DNA from: Perkinsus olseni
Taxonomy: Eukaryota; Perkinsozoa; Perkinsida
Reading direction: 5' to 3'
NCBI GenBank assembly: GCA_013115125.1
Contig: JABANN010000016.1
Coordinates: 1 to 64,000 of the forward strand
Length of the DNA stretch: 64,000 bases
Shown: piece by piece, positions 47,653 to 60,500 of the stretch
How the letters are laid out: each line of letters starts with the position of its first letter
Numbering within the stretch: the stretch's first letter is position 1
The notes under the pieces: generated by a model
Database searches by the model: none
Seen by the model: only the letters and a program-made list of their open reading frames with translations
What the model was told of the DNA's origin: nothing
Position numbers and translations under genes: made by a program

Positions 47653-48530
47653 AGCAGAGCTTTCCTCGCGAATGACTACCAGCCGGCCTCCTCAGTGGAC
47701 TATTAATATGCGAAAGACATCCTCGTGATCGAACGGAATGAGCATCAAGTCAAAACGAGCAGTCAACCGCAGTGAGGGTGCCTCACCTGCTTGCGCAGCA
47801 GCCCCTTAGTGGGGCTCGACTCAGATCCTGCAGTCGTTGCTGCAGCCATGCACAAGATAACAAAACTGCGGAAATATCACCTCCGACGTTAACAGCATCA
47901 CAGGCCTAGCTGACGAGTACTACGGTAAATCTTTCCTCAGTTTCGATAGTCGTCCCTACCGTTGCGCAGTTTCGCAGTGCACGCAAGCGCAAGCACGCAC
48001 GCGTAACTGCCAGAAATAAACTGAGCCATTTCAGCGTTCGGCGTACCACTCCATGACGGAATATTAGACACTGGCGAATCAGACCCCCACTCAGCGGTTG
48101 AGCAGTAACCACTCGCGGAGGTGTGCTAGGGAGTAAGGCTTTCCTAGGCTAGTGGGTCAACCTTGAGCATTGAAGCACTCTGCGCTACACAAATCTTCGT
48201 TGGGGGACACGATCTGACACAATACAGATACGGGATGCCAGACTACCCGGGCACAGGGAATCTTAGTTGCGACAGACTGTAACCCAATAGCCACCTGGGA
48301 GCACTCGCACTGAAAGGCGATGGGAATAGAGCTCCCTAAGTAAGGCTCCGAAAGGCGCAGGAGCCTGTTGGAGCGAAAGTGCTAAGCGACTGAGCTGAAC
48401 CATGCCTCGCGATAATTCTCGGACTCGCACCGCTTGATAGTTCCTTCATTTGTCGAGTCGGATAAGAAGCCTCGGGACTGCTTTTGGGTATGATCGCTCC
48501 TCAGGCAGCGTTCGTCTCATCTTTACCACC
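47653..48530. other. Spacer upstream of ABCA-like copy B
   Basis: No gene could be supported. It separates divergent genes, so both promoters should lie here. Minor inverted repeats occur (AGCCCC-TTAGT-GGGGCT near 47801; GGCTCC with GGAGCC near 48343). Confidence 0.4.
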
Positions 48531-48537
48531 CCATGCT

Positions 48538-51500
48538 GTGGTTATGGATGATCTTCTCAGAGGAGGGGCATCTACGCGTCCCGACGCTCAAGAATCATCT
48601 GCTCCAAAACAATGATTTCACCAAGGCGTTTTTCTACGAAGATCACCTGCCGCCTTACCAGCGCCTGAAGTGGTAAGAAGGTGTGACCGACATGATCGAA
48701 CAAGAAAAGTCGCGCCACGATTTAACTACGTATTGACCTTGCCCATTCGTTGAACTGGTAACGAAGGATATCCGTTATGCGTTCTTCGAGCTTCGACCTC
48801 GGATTCGCCCCACGGGCCGATGAAGGTACCAGCGTGCAGCAAGGCTTGCCTGTTACTTCCTTCTCCTACTAACTGTATCCGCGAGGATGGCAACCTTGGG
48901 GTTACAGGCTGAGAGCTCTGCGCTAGAGCCCAGAGCCGCGTGCCGAGAAGCTTGCGAAGAGGTAACCGTTCGCAAGTCATTCGCGAGAACTTCCGATCAC
49001 GATTGTGTACCAATGATCGCTCCATTCTGTGTGATTCGGGGCGGTCACAAGAACCGTTGCACAGGCCCACTACCCCTTCGGATCTCTCTGCAAAGATCTA
49101 GAGGATCTCTTCGCTGTCACAATCACCCGCCACGGCAACCAGTATGATAGACTCTTCTACTTCCCGGCACCTCCAGAAGACTGCGCAGGGGACCCCGAGA
49201 ACTGCCCAGCTTATGCTGTCTACCTTCAGTGGTGAGCAAACCATGGTTCCTTCACGCAGGGCTGGTTGACAGCCACTTGGGACATCGACACCTTGTGGTT
49301 AGAGCGATCTCGAAAGCCTAGCTCGAACTCTCCATAATCAAGTCACTTACTAGCGTCCGGAAAAATGCCACTACTAGTGGCAGCACGGTTGTGACTCTGA
49401 ACCGACCAGAGCGTCTAAACATCCACGAGTGTTTCAGCCGTCTGGAAAGGACACGGCATACCATTCTTCCTGCTTTCAGTCGAGCATTCGTCGATGCTCC
49501 GTCTTCCAGTAAGGATATTATCTTATCGGATGGAAGTAGCAGGAAACAGCGCCATGAGATCTGTTTCAACGCCTGCCGTAGGCCAGGCAATGATACGGAG
49601 GAAGTAGGGCGTCCAACCTTCCGCACACTCAAAGTATTGCGGTGATTCAGAATGGCTTCATCGGTCTTGACACTCGGCCCCTATGCGCAGCCAATTCTGA
49701 TACCGCTGACCTCCTCTGTGTTTCCTTCGACGACGGGTGAGCAGCCTCGGTTCCCACACAGTCCGACAACAGTGCCGCGAAGCGATGGCATAGGTATGAG
49801 TCACAGCTCGTGTTCTATGGCGGGTACACGTGCTTTTCTGGTGGCCACGAGGACAGCCGCTTCGAACGGGGGTGCACCAGCTGGAGCCTTGTGAGTGCAT
49901 GCGGCTCCTAGTGCCGCCCGTCTGAGCCTCGGACTCGGTGGAGCTCAGAAGGTCCCTTGCAGTTATGGCTGGGAATCCTCATCGCCAACGTCATCCAAGC
50001 AATCACAGAAATGATGATATTCTACGTCACCGGCCTGGTCGAGGATATTCGAGTATATTCCGAAGCTCGAAATAAATGCCTTGGTCACAGCGCCCTCACG
50101 GTAAAGCTGTCTCCTCCTGGCCAATGACTTTTTCGTATCAGCCACTAGCACCGTGTCGGCGTGGCATGCAGCACGTTACATCAGGCGGGTCGACAATTAT
50201 TCGTGCGTTGGCTGAAATTGCTCTACTAACCGCGCCCGTGCAGGTGTACTTTCTTGCGATCATAATATTGCTGTTTCAACCGCTGCAAATCGCCGAGACA
50301 ACTGGACGTGGTCTCGATGTCCTCGTCACAGTAGCTCTAAGCCTCCTCATGGACCAAGTAAACCTACCTCGCCCTTTTATTCCGTGTTCCGAAGCTTAAG
50401 GTATGCGCTGTTAGGCAAAAAGCTTTGTTGTACAGCCAGTCATTTGGTGGGTGCTGATAAGAAGGTGAGACAAGGTCCGTCCGAGACGAGGGCTGTTTCG
50501 ATGAATTGTGAGACCTCCCGGAACTACTAGGGATCCTCGCGTGAAAGGCGCCAGCTCGGGGTGGTTATCGCGCTTGGTCTCAGATGCGGGACCATTTTCC
50601 CCGGAATACAGGAGTATAACGAAGAATATCTCCTCCAGTGGGACCTGCAGGATTCCCTGGTGAACCCCTCCTTCTTGGCGGCTCGTGGTGCCGACCTTCA
50701 GACTAGGTGATGAGCGCCCGTATGAAAGTTCAGCTGTTCTTCGAGACCAAGAGGGTCACGCTTGCTACCAACTATCTCGTCGGCGGCTACGCTATTCTCA
50801 TACTGAGCCAGCTGGCAACGCAAGATTACTGGGAAGGCGTCACAGTTATCGAGAATATTTACAAGTGAGCGACCACCGTATCCATGCTCGAGAGCGATGC
50901 CAGATGGACCGACTTCGCCACGGTCTGCATCTTCATGGTGGAGATCACCTTCAAGACTTTCGCCTACTGGGTGCAATTCTGGATGGACCCTTGGAACTTC
51001 GTCGACAACATCGTGGTCATAGCGAGCTTCATCGTGGCCAGTGAGCTGCCCCTGAAGATTCCCCATAATCACTGATTAGCGTGCCTCAGTCATGGCTGCT
51101 GAGATGAAGGGGCTGGGTCTCCTCCGGCTACTCAAGTTGCTCAGAATCATTGTCGTTATCCGCAAGGCGATGAGATGAGATATCAGCCTGTTAAGTCAGA
51201 CTGCGCCGCGCTTTCAGGTCTCAGAAGGCCGGAAAAAACTGAAGGATTTGAAGACTAAGTCTGCGGTCACCGTGGGCTCCTACGTGGACAAAGTAGGCAC
51301 CGCTCAAAGGAGATGGCCGATGCCTCGACAGGTCGTGGCTAGGTGTTGGAGCTGATAGAGGAGCTGCAGACAGCTAAGTATCTGCCACCACACCTTAAGG
51401 ATGATTTAGATTGGGTTAAAGTGGGACCTGATGATTTACAAGAGTCGCCCCACCAGCTCGGTTAGGACGTTATTGTGTGCAACAAGCTGTATGAGGTCAG

Positions 51501-53528
51501 CATTGACGCGGACACAACAGAAGCCAACAGCGTGAGCATCGAAGCAGCGCGCCGGAAACCAACTGAGCATTGTTTCGTGCATGTCCGTCTCTCAGGATGG
51601 TACTGGCAACAGCGATGAGATGACAGCGTGGATAACGGCAGCGAACGGTGCGCCCGTGAAATCGAAGGACGGCATGAAGGTGGACCAGATCAACGCTGCA
51701 CCTAGCCAGAATATGTCGCTTGGCGATCGAACTTGCGCCCATCAGTGCCGCTCGTGAGGGAAATCTGCGGCGTGTTGTCAGGAGGACGTGCCTGCTTATG
51801 GTGGTCGAGTCCAAACCGAAATGCGGAAAGGTCGCGAGACGAGAGCCTGTAGGTTGAAGCCTCATCGCCTTATAGTTTAATAAGGAGGAGGAATGGCATG
51901 GTCATTCATTCTTGCAGACCGGGAAAGTCAAGCCCGACGAGAAAGCCGTTACAAGGTGACCATGCCCCTCATTGAGTGAAGCTCGGCGCTATCGCCCTTC
52001 TAGACACGCAGCCAGAGCCGGAGACAATCGAGCCAGAATCGAGAGTCCCAGGACAATGCGCGCCATATGAACGCCTACCTCTACAAGATGGGTAACCTCA
52101 CACCCGGTGAGGTGAGTGCTGTTGCTTGGACACGAAATTGCAAAGCTTTCTCCACGTATTTTTCCGGCTCAGCAACAGCAAATAGAGTCAGCACTGAGTA
52201 CGATCGACAGTTGGAGATTCGACGTTTTCCAGACGGCAGAGGTGAGCCTCCTCGAGGAATCCTCGCGCTGGAGCAGATAAGTCAGATCCTCGAAGGAAAT
52301 TTGCTGCCAATACTCTTCGGCAAGATGATGATCGCCTACGACTTAGTCGATATCCTATCGCTCGACTTCGAGATCGTCTTCGCCTACGCGAGCAAGGTGG
52401 GTTCGCTGCCCCCGGCCGCGCAAGCCCGGCGGGCGCGCAAGCCCAATTCGTGTCCATCGCCAGGTTCAAGAGTCCTTCCACCCGCAAGTGCAGTTCCATA
52501 ACGCTGCTCATACTGCGGACACGATCCAGGCGATACACATCATGTACTGCCAGGGGAGGGTCCAAGACAACTTGAACCACCTCGAGAGGTCAGCTAAGGA
52601 GAGCACGCAGAATGGCGTCCGATTGGCAGCCGTTGTGGTTAGGTTTGCTCTGCTATTCTCTGCTCTCACTTGTCACATGCGGCATCCCGGTCTGACGAAC
52701 GACTTTCTGGTGAAGGCTCGGACGCCGGAGGTGTGCTGGTGGGGGTTTTGCCCTACTGGAGTCCTCTCTCTCGAGGCAATACGCTACAACGACATAGCAG
52801 TACTACAGCATTGCCATCTGGCCCACGCCTTCGGGCTTCTCGAGGATCCCGAGCTCAACTTTCTGCTCAACGTGGAGTCGGAGATAGCGGTGGGCCACGT
52901 TTCGGCGGCAACCCTCTGGTCGAGTCCCTTCGAAGCAGACGCAGCTGAGGAAGCTCGTTATTCACATGGTCCTTCGCCTGGACATCAGTCGCCATATGAC
53001 GGAGATTACTAATCTCACCAGCGCCATGGCTTCCGAGTCGTTTCCTAGCAGAGTACGCCCGAGCCTGTCTCGGAGCCGAGCTATCCTCGGTTTTCAGGAG
53101 GAAGATATAATGCTGTTGCTGTCGGTGTCCTTGAGGGTGGCCGATGTGTCCTGGGCGTGCAGACCCCAGCAGATCTATGGTCGATGGGCGGAGAAGTTCC
53201 TGGAGGAGCTATATGTGCAGGGGGACCTAGAGAAGGTTTGGAATCCAGTTAGGTGGGGAATGGCGTTCTCCTTTTCTCAGGTCATGGGGCGCCCAGTGTC
53301 GCCCTTCTGCGACAGGGATGCTGTCCAGTCCACCCGCACGGAGCTCGCCTACGCCTACGTCATGGTGTCACCACTGATCAACGCTTACACAGTGCTCTAT
53401 GAGGGTACTACTAGGGAAGAGGCAGAGCCGGACGAGTCCATACTGCAGGTCTGATCACCTCCTGGGTGGAAGAGGGACTAGAGCCCAACAAGCAGGCTTT
53501 GCGTGATAAGATCGGTTTGACTGCGTAG
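48538..53528 (+). CDS. Voltage-sensor membrane protein fused to a degenerate cyclic-nucleotide phosphodiesterase domain
   Basis: Multi-exon gene. The stop (TAG at 53526) is firm, the start is uncertain. Early exons near 48540-48680 (FYEDHLPPYQRLKW) and 49050-49233 (FAVTITRHGNQYDRLFYFP) look lumenal or extracellular. TM stretches follow (LWLGILIANVIQAITEMMIF near 49970; VYFLAIIILLFQ near 50244). Then comes a voltage-sensor-like set: S1 NYLVGGYAILILSQL, S2-S3 VEITFKTFAYWVQF and WNFVDNIVVIASFIVA, and S4 GLLRLLKLLRII. The PDE domain (52490-53528) has FHNAAHTAD, HPGLTNDFLV, IRYNDIAVLQ, MVLRLDIS, LRVADVSWA and GRPVSPFCDR. The canonical HD before xxHPG is replaced by CH, Glu in VLE by Gln, and the purine-binding Gln by Glu. 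A regulatory pseudoenzyme is inferred. Confidence 0.7.
49366..49382. repeat. Perfect palindrome, 8-bp arms, 1-nt centre
   Basis: TGCCACTA-C-TAGTGGCA. It lies between exons of the voltage-sensor/PDE gene. Confidence 0.75.
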
Positions 53529-53760
53529 GCCAGCATGTCCACCGTGCGTTCTAGGTTTCGCCGGCGGGCCGCCTTTCGAGTTGAAAGCCTAGAAGTACCA
53601 GAAAGCTTGACGATACTGTGGGGAGAAGAAAATTAACGAATCTGCGTTCGAAACCATCAGACGATACCGCACGCGAAGGAGCAACCACGAGGTTCGCTCT
53701 CGAATGAGCTAGTGGTTGATCAAGACGACCTAGCATGTACTCTTGTAAGCCCTTCCGAAC

Positions 53761-55590
53761 TCACTGAACCAAAGACAAACGCCGCCAAAAAATGCTAACG
53801 CTCGTAAAATTTTCGTCACGGTCGCAGAGAGCCCGAAGGCGCCACCAACATGGCTCGGTTTTTTCTTTCGCGCCGTGCAATCGCACGAACCCAATCATGC
53901 TCTGGCAAGGGGGAACGGGCTCCTCACCTGAGAATAGTGGAACACCTTGCGCGTCTCCGCATGAGATCCGCCCCACCTCGAAATTCTCGCTGAGCTCTCT
54001 CACCGACTCGCTGTCCGACGATGCCTCAGTCACCGCAGAGATGAGCCAAGGACGGGCGTCCGCTATGATGACTGCTGAGACGGGCCGCTGGATGCCGGCT
54101 ATGTGCCCTGACACTAGTGCTCTGAATGCCGACGTCCCGAGAAGGCGAGGGGCATGCTGACGAATGAGTCGCAGGACAGCGACGAGCTCCTCCCTGTCAC
54201 CGATAGAAGACGCTGTTGCCCAGACTGGAGCATCAACCTCAAGCTTCAGCCGATCGGACGAGAAGCCGAAAATGAGTTCCTCTTTCGTCATCACTACAGC
54301 AACGATGACACCCTGTGAAGTAACAGAGCCGGCCAGCTCGTGGACGGCAGACTGCAGCGCGGACACCTCTTCGAGAGAGCGAAGTTTGCCCTCTAGAGAC
54401 AACAGGACAACGTCATCACTCGAGTCCTTGAAAAGGAACTTCTTCCCACCCATGCAGTCCCCGAGCGTTTCTAGGTGCCGGAATGCTGACTCGGGCGAGA
54501 CCGCAATTTCAGAGTCCGAGTTGGGGGGCACCTCTGGGAGAGGAGTTCTCTCATCATCAAAACAGTGCAGCAAATGGGCGATGCTTCTGAAGCGCGCGAG
54601 CCGGTCAAGACTGGCCTCCAACTCGGGCTGGCTCAATGGCGGACGAGTCCGGAATGTCGACAAGTAGGGGAGGCAGGAGGACCGATGCAGGATGGTAAAT
54701 CTACCGTCGGTTGTCGGCATCCTAGTGGATCGATCGGTCGGCACAACAGAAGATCGCGGCGGGATGATTTCAGGACAATCAGTGCTTCGGTACCATCGCG
54801 AGCCTTGAATAGAGAACCATTCGACGCACTGAGGTTCGGTGCCGCCCAGAACGAGGAGACAGTCGCTAGACGCCGCTGATCCCACCAGGGAGTGCCGCTT
54901 CACGTGATAGATGCTGTGGCTTGCCCGAGGTATTGAACGGACGACCGAGCCGAGGTCAACTCGGCTGCACCAGCCCCGCCGGAAAGAGCTTGAGAGAGTG
55001 ATCCGCCAAAGGTCGTTCAAGGGCATGTTGTGTTGGCCAAGCCCTCCGTGCAGGTAGACGTCGTTGCTGCCAACCGCACACACCGCCACGCGACACGCTG
55101 GATTGGGTAGAGATCCGTCGCCGCTCTCCAACTGGACTCGGCGCCATTTGCCCTTCAAGCCCTCTTTACGGCGTTTCAACTCCAACACCCACATGAAATC
55201 CTCAACGAGCTGAGAGGTCGGTGAGGTACCACCAAAGATCGCCACGCGAACTGTACCAGCGTCCTCCTCGGGAGCCAGCGCAACGGCGGCGTGATGAGAC
55301 CTAGGGGAAGGGGCTTTCCCATCGACCGCGACCAAGCTCCACAGATGCTCTCGCTTGCCGTGGACAGCATCTATCCAAACCTCGAAGGGCTGCCCTCCCT
55401 CACTATGCGGTGCCCCAACAGCCCCTACGAATACGACCTCAGACCTGCCTGGCACCCGAACGACGGAAGGATGGTGCCGGAATTTGGGCGGCTTCGGTGA
55501 TTCCGCTGTCGGGGCTAAGGCCTCCCACCTGTACACGGCATACGGTGGAGGCCCTTCTCCGGAAGAGGGCTCAGGCGGCGTTTCGCTCAT
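53761..55590 (-). CDS. Kelch-repeat protein, single exon
   Basis: 609 residues from the ATG at 55590 (MSETPPEPSSGEGPPPYAVY). The frame is open further upstream but only from TTG. The N-terminal half carries kelch-type blades: EVVFVGAVGAP, PSPRSHHAAVAL with VAIFGGTSPTS, then CRVAVCAVG with DVYLHGGLGQHNMPLNDLWR, and CLLVLGGTEP with VEWFSIQGSRWYR. These have the family's GG, aromatic and W spacing. The C-terminal half (from about residue 310) has no recognised domain; it contains ALQSAVHELAGS and VPLFSGEEPVPP. Kelch propellers are protein-binding scaffolds. No partner can be named. The gene converges tail-to-tail with the voltage-sensor/PDE gene, with only about 230 bp between stops. Confidence 0.75.
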   Translation of the reverse strand: MSETPPEPSSGEGPPPYAVYRWEALAPTAESPKPPKFRHHPSVVRVPGRSEVVFVGAVGAPHSEGGQPFEVWIDAVHGKREHLWSLVAVDGKAPSPRSHHAAVALAPEEDAGTVRVAIFGGTSPTSQLVEDFMWVLELKRRKEGLKGKWRRVQLESGDGSLPNPACRVAVCAVGSNDVYLHGGLGQHNMPLNDLWRITLSSSFRRGWCSRVDLGSVVRSIPRASHSIYHVKRHSLVGSAASSDCLLVLGGTEPQCVEWFSIQGSRWYRSTDCPEIIPPRSSVVPTDRSTRMPTTDGRFTILHRSSCLPYLSTFRTRPPLSQPELEASLDRLARFRSIAHLLHCFDDERTPLPEVPPNSDSEIAVSPESAFRHLETLGDCMGGKKFLFKDSSDDVVLLSLEGKLRSLEEVSALQSAVHELAGSVTSQGVIVAVVMTKEELIFGFSSDRLKLEVDAPVWATASSIGDREELVAVLRLIRQHAPRLLGTSAFRALVSGHIAGIQRPVSAVIIADARPWLISAVTEASSDSESVRELSENFEVGRISCGDAQGVPLFSGEEPVPPCQSMIGFVRLHGAKEKTEPCWWRLRALCDRDENFTSVSIFWRRLSLVQ

Positions 55591-55984
55591 TCGCAAGAAG
55601 ATACGGAATGTCCGCAAGCCTTGGTTGTACTCGCGACTCTGTCGTCTAGCAGCCCTAGTTCTGGTCGAAGGACCCCTGGTCACCCCGTGAACAAGAACCT
55701 CAGCATGATCCAAGGCCACCAAGGAAATCAACCCATCGCCGTCGAGAATCTGAAGACAGTGAATGACTCTTGTCGATGCGATGGCTCTATACGGAATATA
55801 TAATGCTCATACTCTCACAGCCTTTCGTCGAGAAAGTTGAGTTGAGGCTGACCGAATGTTATGGTACCGAGTGTAGTGCGTCCATGGCGCTGGAAATTTT
55901 GGAGATACAACAGCGACATCCGACGAGCCGGTCTGCATTGCGAGAAGTTCTCTAAGACCCGGCTGAACAGACAGGCCGACAACA

Positions 55985-56236
55985 CTATCGAGTCTCCTTT
56001 CCGCCGTACTGAGTTGCGTTTATAGCTGCCCCAGCTGAAACGAACCTCACCCCTACTACCGCTTGCAACTCCTCCGCATGCTTCAGGTAGCTGGTGTCCA
56101 CCCGTGACCGCTCGGCATCTAGCAGTAGCCCTGGCCCTACCACCGGCAGCCTGGCGGGGGCCAATCGCCTCCTCTTTCGAGATTCGTGCTCCTCAAGGAA
56201 TTGGTGAAGGAAAATCGGCCCGTCTTCAAGCGACAT
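55985..56236 (-). CDS. Small unknown protein, 83 residues
   Basis: ATG-initiated frame at 56236 (MSLEDGPIFLHQFLEEHESR). It has a basic stretch ESRKRRRLAPARLP and a C-terminal part HAEELQAVVGVRFVSAGA. Composition looks coding, but no domain, signal peptide or homolog is recognised. It lies upstream of the kelch gene on the same strand. It could be an exon of a longer gene. Moderate to low confidence. Confidence 0.4.
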   Translation of the reverse strand: MSLEDGPIFLHQFLEEHESRKRRRLAPARLPVVGPGLLLDAERSRVDTSYLKHAEELQAVVGVRFVSAGAAINATQYGGKETR

Positions 56237-57550
56237 ATGACAACAGTTGGGACCTCAACTCAACTTGCGCTTTGAGCGCTCTCTGAACGATTTTGACCGG
56301 TTGCGCGTCTGCGTGCAGATTTTTACGAAGACGCGTTGAAGATTTCGGAAAGCAAAACATTTTTTGGAAACGGAATTATACACGTCTGATATGGAAGACA
56401 CGGATTACGAGCGAAATTTCATCAACCCCAACCTCTTATCAGGGAACATGATACGCCTAGTCATGCCCAAGAGCAATAATCCGACTTATCGGCGTTTGTG
56501 AAGTTGTGAAAAGGATCTCTGACAGTATCGTGTGGCGCAGCCTAGAGTTCAACGGACTTGGTCAACCAGAAGCTTCAAGCCTTGCTAGGGAAGCGATTCA
56601 ACGTCGATTCTCGAGTTAGTTACTGCCTCACTCGACTAAGGGGCGGAGGAGGCCCTGAGTGTACAGGTGCAATTGAGATTGACTGGTGTGATATTGACTC
56701 GAGTTTATGATGGAGGCACTGTAAGGCTGAAGACTTCCTATGAGAAGTCACGTGCCTGGAAGAACCGCCGCTCATCAGGCGGTGGCAAACTGCCCGGCGA
56801 TGACGAAGAGACCGACACCGTATCCGCCTACAGCCTGTGCCGTTTTTGCCGAGAGACGTGGCGAATGTGCCTTGTCCAGCACCTTGCATGAGGGAAGCTT
56901 CTATCGTGACGGAGAGGTTGTGGCAGGTAGTAGACGGGATCTCCGGAGCCGCTTCAGATGAATCTCAGAATTTATTCTTGAGCTGCATTTTACGTATGCT
57001 GTTCAAGTTAGCTTTCAAACGGGTCTTGTACCCTTCGTATGTGCCGTTCTGTCAGACCGGTTCCGCCGAACCGCGTTTGTTTTCAATATTCCACAAAATC
57101 TTAGCAGAAGTGGTGTGCGGCCTACAATGAATTCATGTAATCAAAGTAAGGCGTGTAATTCGAGTATGATACCCTAATAGATGGTACACAACTCTCCACC
57201 AGCGAGAAGACAGATCCGCGCTGCCTGAATAAGTAATGCAGCCTGGAGCTCAGAGTTTGTATTATGAGCAAGCTGTTCTTAGTCCGTGTAACCATCTTCA
57301 TGTCTAAAAGTGGCGCTTATGAGTGCCCTCAGTCCCCAGACTGCGGTAGTTATTGTGTTTAAAGTCAGGCTGGGCTGATGGGTGGGGTGGTGCGACTCGG
57401 TAAGGGTAGCAGGTTACAGAGGGTCGAAAGGCACACAGGGTTTATAGCGACCGTAACGGTCTAGCGCATCGCTCAATGGAGTATCGATGCCCCTTGGGGT
57501 TGCCACAAGAAGGCCGAACCGAGCCCTGCCGCAAGAGTTCCTACTATGAG
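56237..57550. other. Spacer between the small ORF and the p115-like gene
   Basis: No supported gene. The longest frame, at 56837-57130 (+), has no recognisable domain. A small inverted repeat CGGTTC-CGCC-GAACCG lies near 57057. Confidence 0.4.
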
Positions 57551-60500
57551 ATGTCATTCATTTTCAATCTAGCCTCCACTATCACTAGCGCGTTAGAGGG
57601 CGATCCAACACCCGTATCCGAGGGCCCCGACGATGTCAACGTGGAGGCTGAAGAGCAGCCAAAGGACTCCAGGTGGGAGGCATCGGCAGGTAGAAAACTC
57701 GGGGAAGTACTCTCCAGGGTAGAATAGGGGTATGTCCGTGGGATTGCCTGCGTATTTTCAGTTTCAAAGGCCACCAGTGTCGCAAAGGAAGGCGCAGACT
57801 TCTTCACAGCTCTAGCGGATAACATCGGTCGCGATGTGAGACGGATATGGAATGCCAGCGTTCGTTGTGGACCTCCACTCGTCGTATCTAGGTCAGCACT
57901 TATGACGTAGTAGAAGCGGTGAAGGAGTGTAAGGAGCGTAACACCGCATCACCACACGAGTTAAGGCACGACGCGCATGTAGTGTGGGGGCTCATCTCCA
58001 GCGCTTCTCCAATTGATCTCTTTGGTGGCCGCACGTTGCTAGCAACCCGGGTATCCTGAGTCACTGAACAGCGATCGCTCGGTCACCTTTCGTCTGGGTT
58101 CCTTTACGAAGATTCTCATTGCCGACGCTCTGTTTCAATGAGAGTTGATTCTTCTGGAGCATACAGTCTTCAGTCTTCTGCCTTCGCGAGGACTTCTGTG
58201 TTCCTTCCAGCTGAGTGAGTGTCTCTCAAGACTCCGAGAATCTGCGGAAACGTCCGTGGAGTGTTTGCTGGTGAATCAAGACAGCGGGAGGAACGACACA
58301 GGGCTGCCCAACATTGGTAATGCTGGATTCGAGCAGCGTGATGCCTGCGACCTCCCGGAGTTCGTCTTGGTATCTTTGAGCGTGCTCATATCTTCATATG
58401 GCAGGTATTGTTCTCACTCTGCTTACTCGAGTGCTGGCGGGAGACGATGACTCACCGATCAAGCGTGATGACTCACAGGACTGCGTTGGTGAGATAGTGG
58501 AAAATGCCTTGGCCGTGGTACTAATGATCAGCGTTCTCCGCTCTCGCCTGAGAGTGCCTGTAGTGGGCGACGACTCACTCTCCCACTTATTCGGGGCCTT
58601 CAGTGTCTTCGCGAGCACTTATTCGCAATACCTCGGGATACCAGTGCATTGGTACAGGTACAGAAGCTGTGGGACAATCTAGAGGGACAGTCAGATTCCG
58701 AGAACGCTGATGACGACAAGGATGCCATCGGCTGGTGAGCTCGGATCGTGCTCGAATATTAGTGGATTGTTTGGTGCATGTTGCAGGACCTCGGTGATCT
58801 CACTCATGATGAGCCACTCGTCCAATGGGGTTACCTTCATACGGTGCTTGGAGGTGCTCGGGGGGGGGACCACGAGAGCATCCCACCGCATGCGTTTGTT
58901 GCAGGTCCGTGTCAGTGCAGCTTGCAGGATTTGCAATTCCGTTGTACGACAGTCAGAGGTGGCGGGTCTGCCCAGCCCCCGTGAGTCACTCTCGAAGGTG
59001 AGGCAGACGGTGGAATCTACGATTATACGGTCGCAATGCTTGGGGCTCCTCGGTGATCACCAGAAGTGAACTACTCAGGCACTGGTGCATTCTCCCAGTG
59101 GAATCGGAGCCCTTTTGGGTGCAATATCCACGTTGTCAGCTCAAGACCAGTTTCAGTTGTCCGACGCGGAGCCGGCACCAGTAGAGCTAGAATTTTTGTA
59201 TCATATGTTGATCCCTGCCTCGGGCGTGTCCACGGGTGGCAGTGATGATGATGGTCAGCAGAGAGACGACGGTGGTGATCTGCAGAAGATCGTTTGTTTC
59301 CAAGGCGGCGTCGAGAGCCTCGTGGCTCTGGTGAGCGCTGCTGTCCAGTCAGGGACGCACTGTCCGAGTCGTGCCTCTCCTCCTCAGGGCCGCCGTAACC
59401 TATCGCAGCCGCTGGTGGTTGCAGCATGTGTTGCTTGTCTGTATCAGCTTGCAGTGAATGAAGGATGTAGAAAGTGAGCAATTCCTAGAGGACTGCGGCG
59501 AGCCCCTTGTCTACCTCTAGAGTCTAGACCGCCTTAGGTATATCAAGGAGACGGGTCTGTTGAAATCTTTGATTGATTTATGCCGGATGATAGTGGCTCA
59601 AATCACCCCAGAGGCCACTGACGACCTGGAAGGTAGCTGGGCGAATAGCGCCGCAGAAATTCGGCCAGGCGTCCATCGATCGACACGAGACTCGAATCAC
59701 TCTCCAATCTGCATTTTCGATTTCCTTAGGCGTTTTGGCGTCTATGGTATCGTGCATCATATGCTTTGGGTCCGCGGACATACAGAAAGTGTCGAGCGCT
59801 TCAGACTTGAGATTGGAGGCTTTCAAGGTGCAAAGAAAGCACACGGGACACTGCGTCCTCGTGGGTCGCGAATGTCGCTGTTCTGCCCTCAGGCTCTCAA
59901 GCGGTCTCTGGAGTCTCATATTGTCGCCGATTCCCCTGAGGTCGTTCAGTGGCTATCACGGTTGTTAGTGCACATGGGCCTTGACGGAAGCAGTGCTCCT
60001 GAAGTGATGAGCTATGCTGTGGACGCGATGCTGGCTCCTGTCTCGGAGGGGGACGAGAACACTCTGGACGCAATGCGGAATGACATGTTGAACGAGTTGT
60101 GTGCCGCACCTGTGAGGTAGGAAGTTGGTCGCGTTAAGTTCTCTCTTGAGCGTCGTTCCATGCAGCCTTGCGAAATACTTATGCACGGTTCCAGAGGCTG
60201 TCAATTCGGCACTCCAAAGCTGGGAGAATTCGCCGCAACTGGCTAGTTTTGGGCTGCGTGCCCTGTCAGCAGCGAGGCAAAACCACGCGGAAGTGGCGGA
60301 AATATACTTTGAAGGTGAGAGGCTTCAGCCTGCTTAAATACGCTCCGTTCTACTGGTAAACTTACTTGACTAAGAAGGACTCGCCATTTCCGTACAACGT
60401 GAGGGGCGTCGTGTGTTTTTATCCCTTGGCGGCCGCCCTTGAACTCAGTGTGAAGGCCTTGGAATTCTGGATGCTAGAAGGTTGGTTCTGGACAGACATG

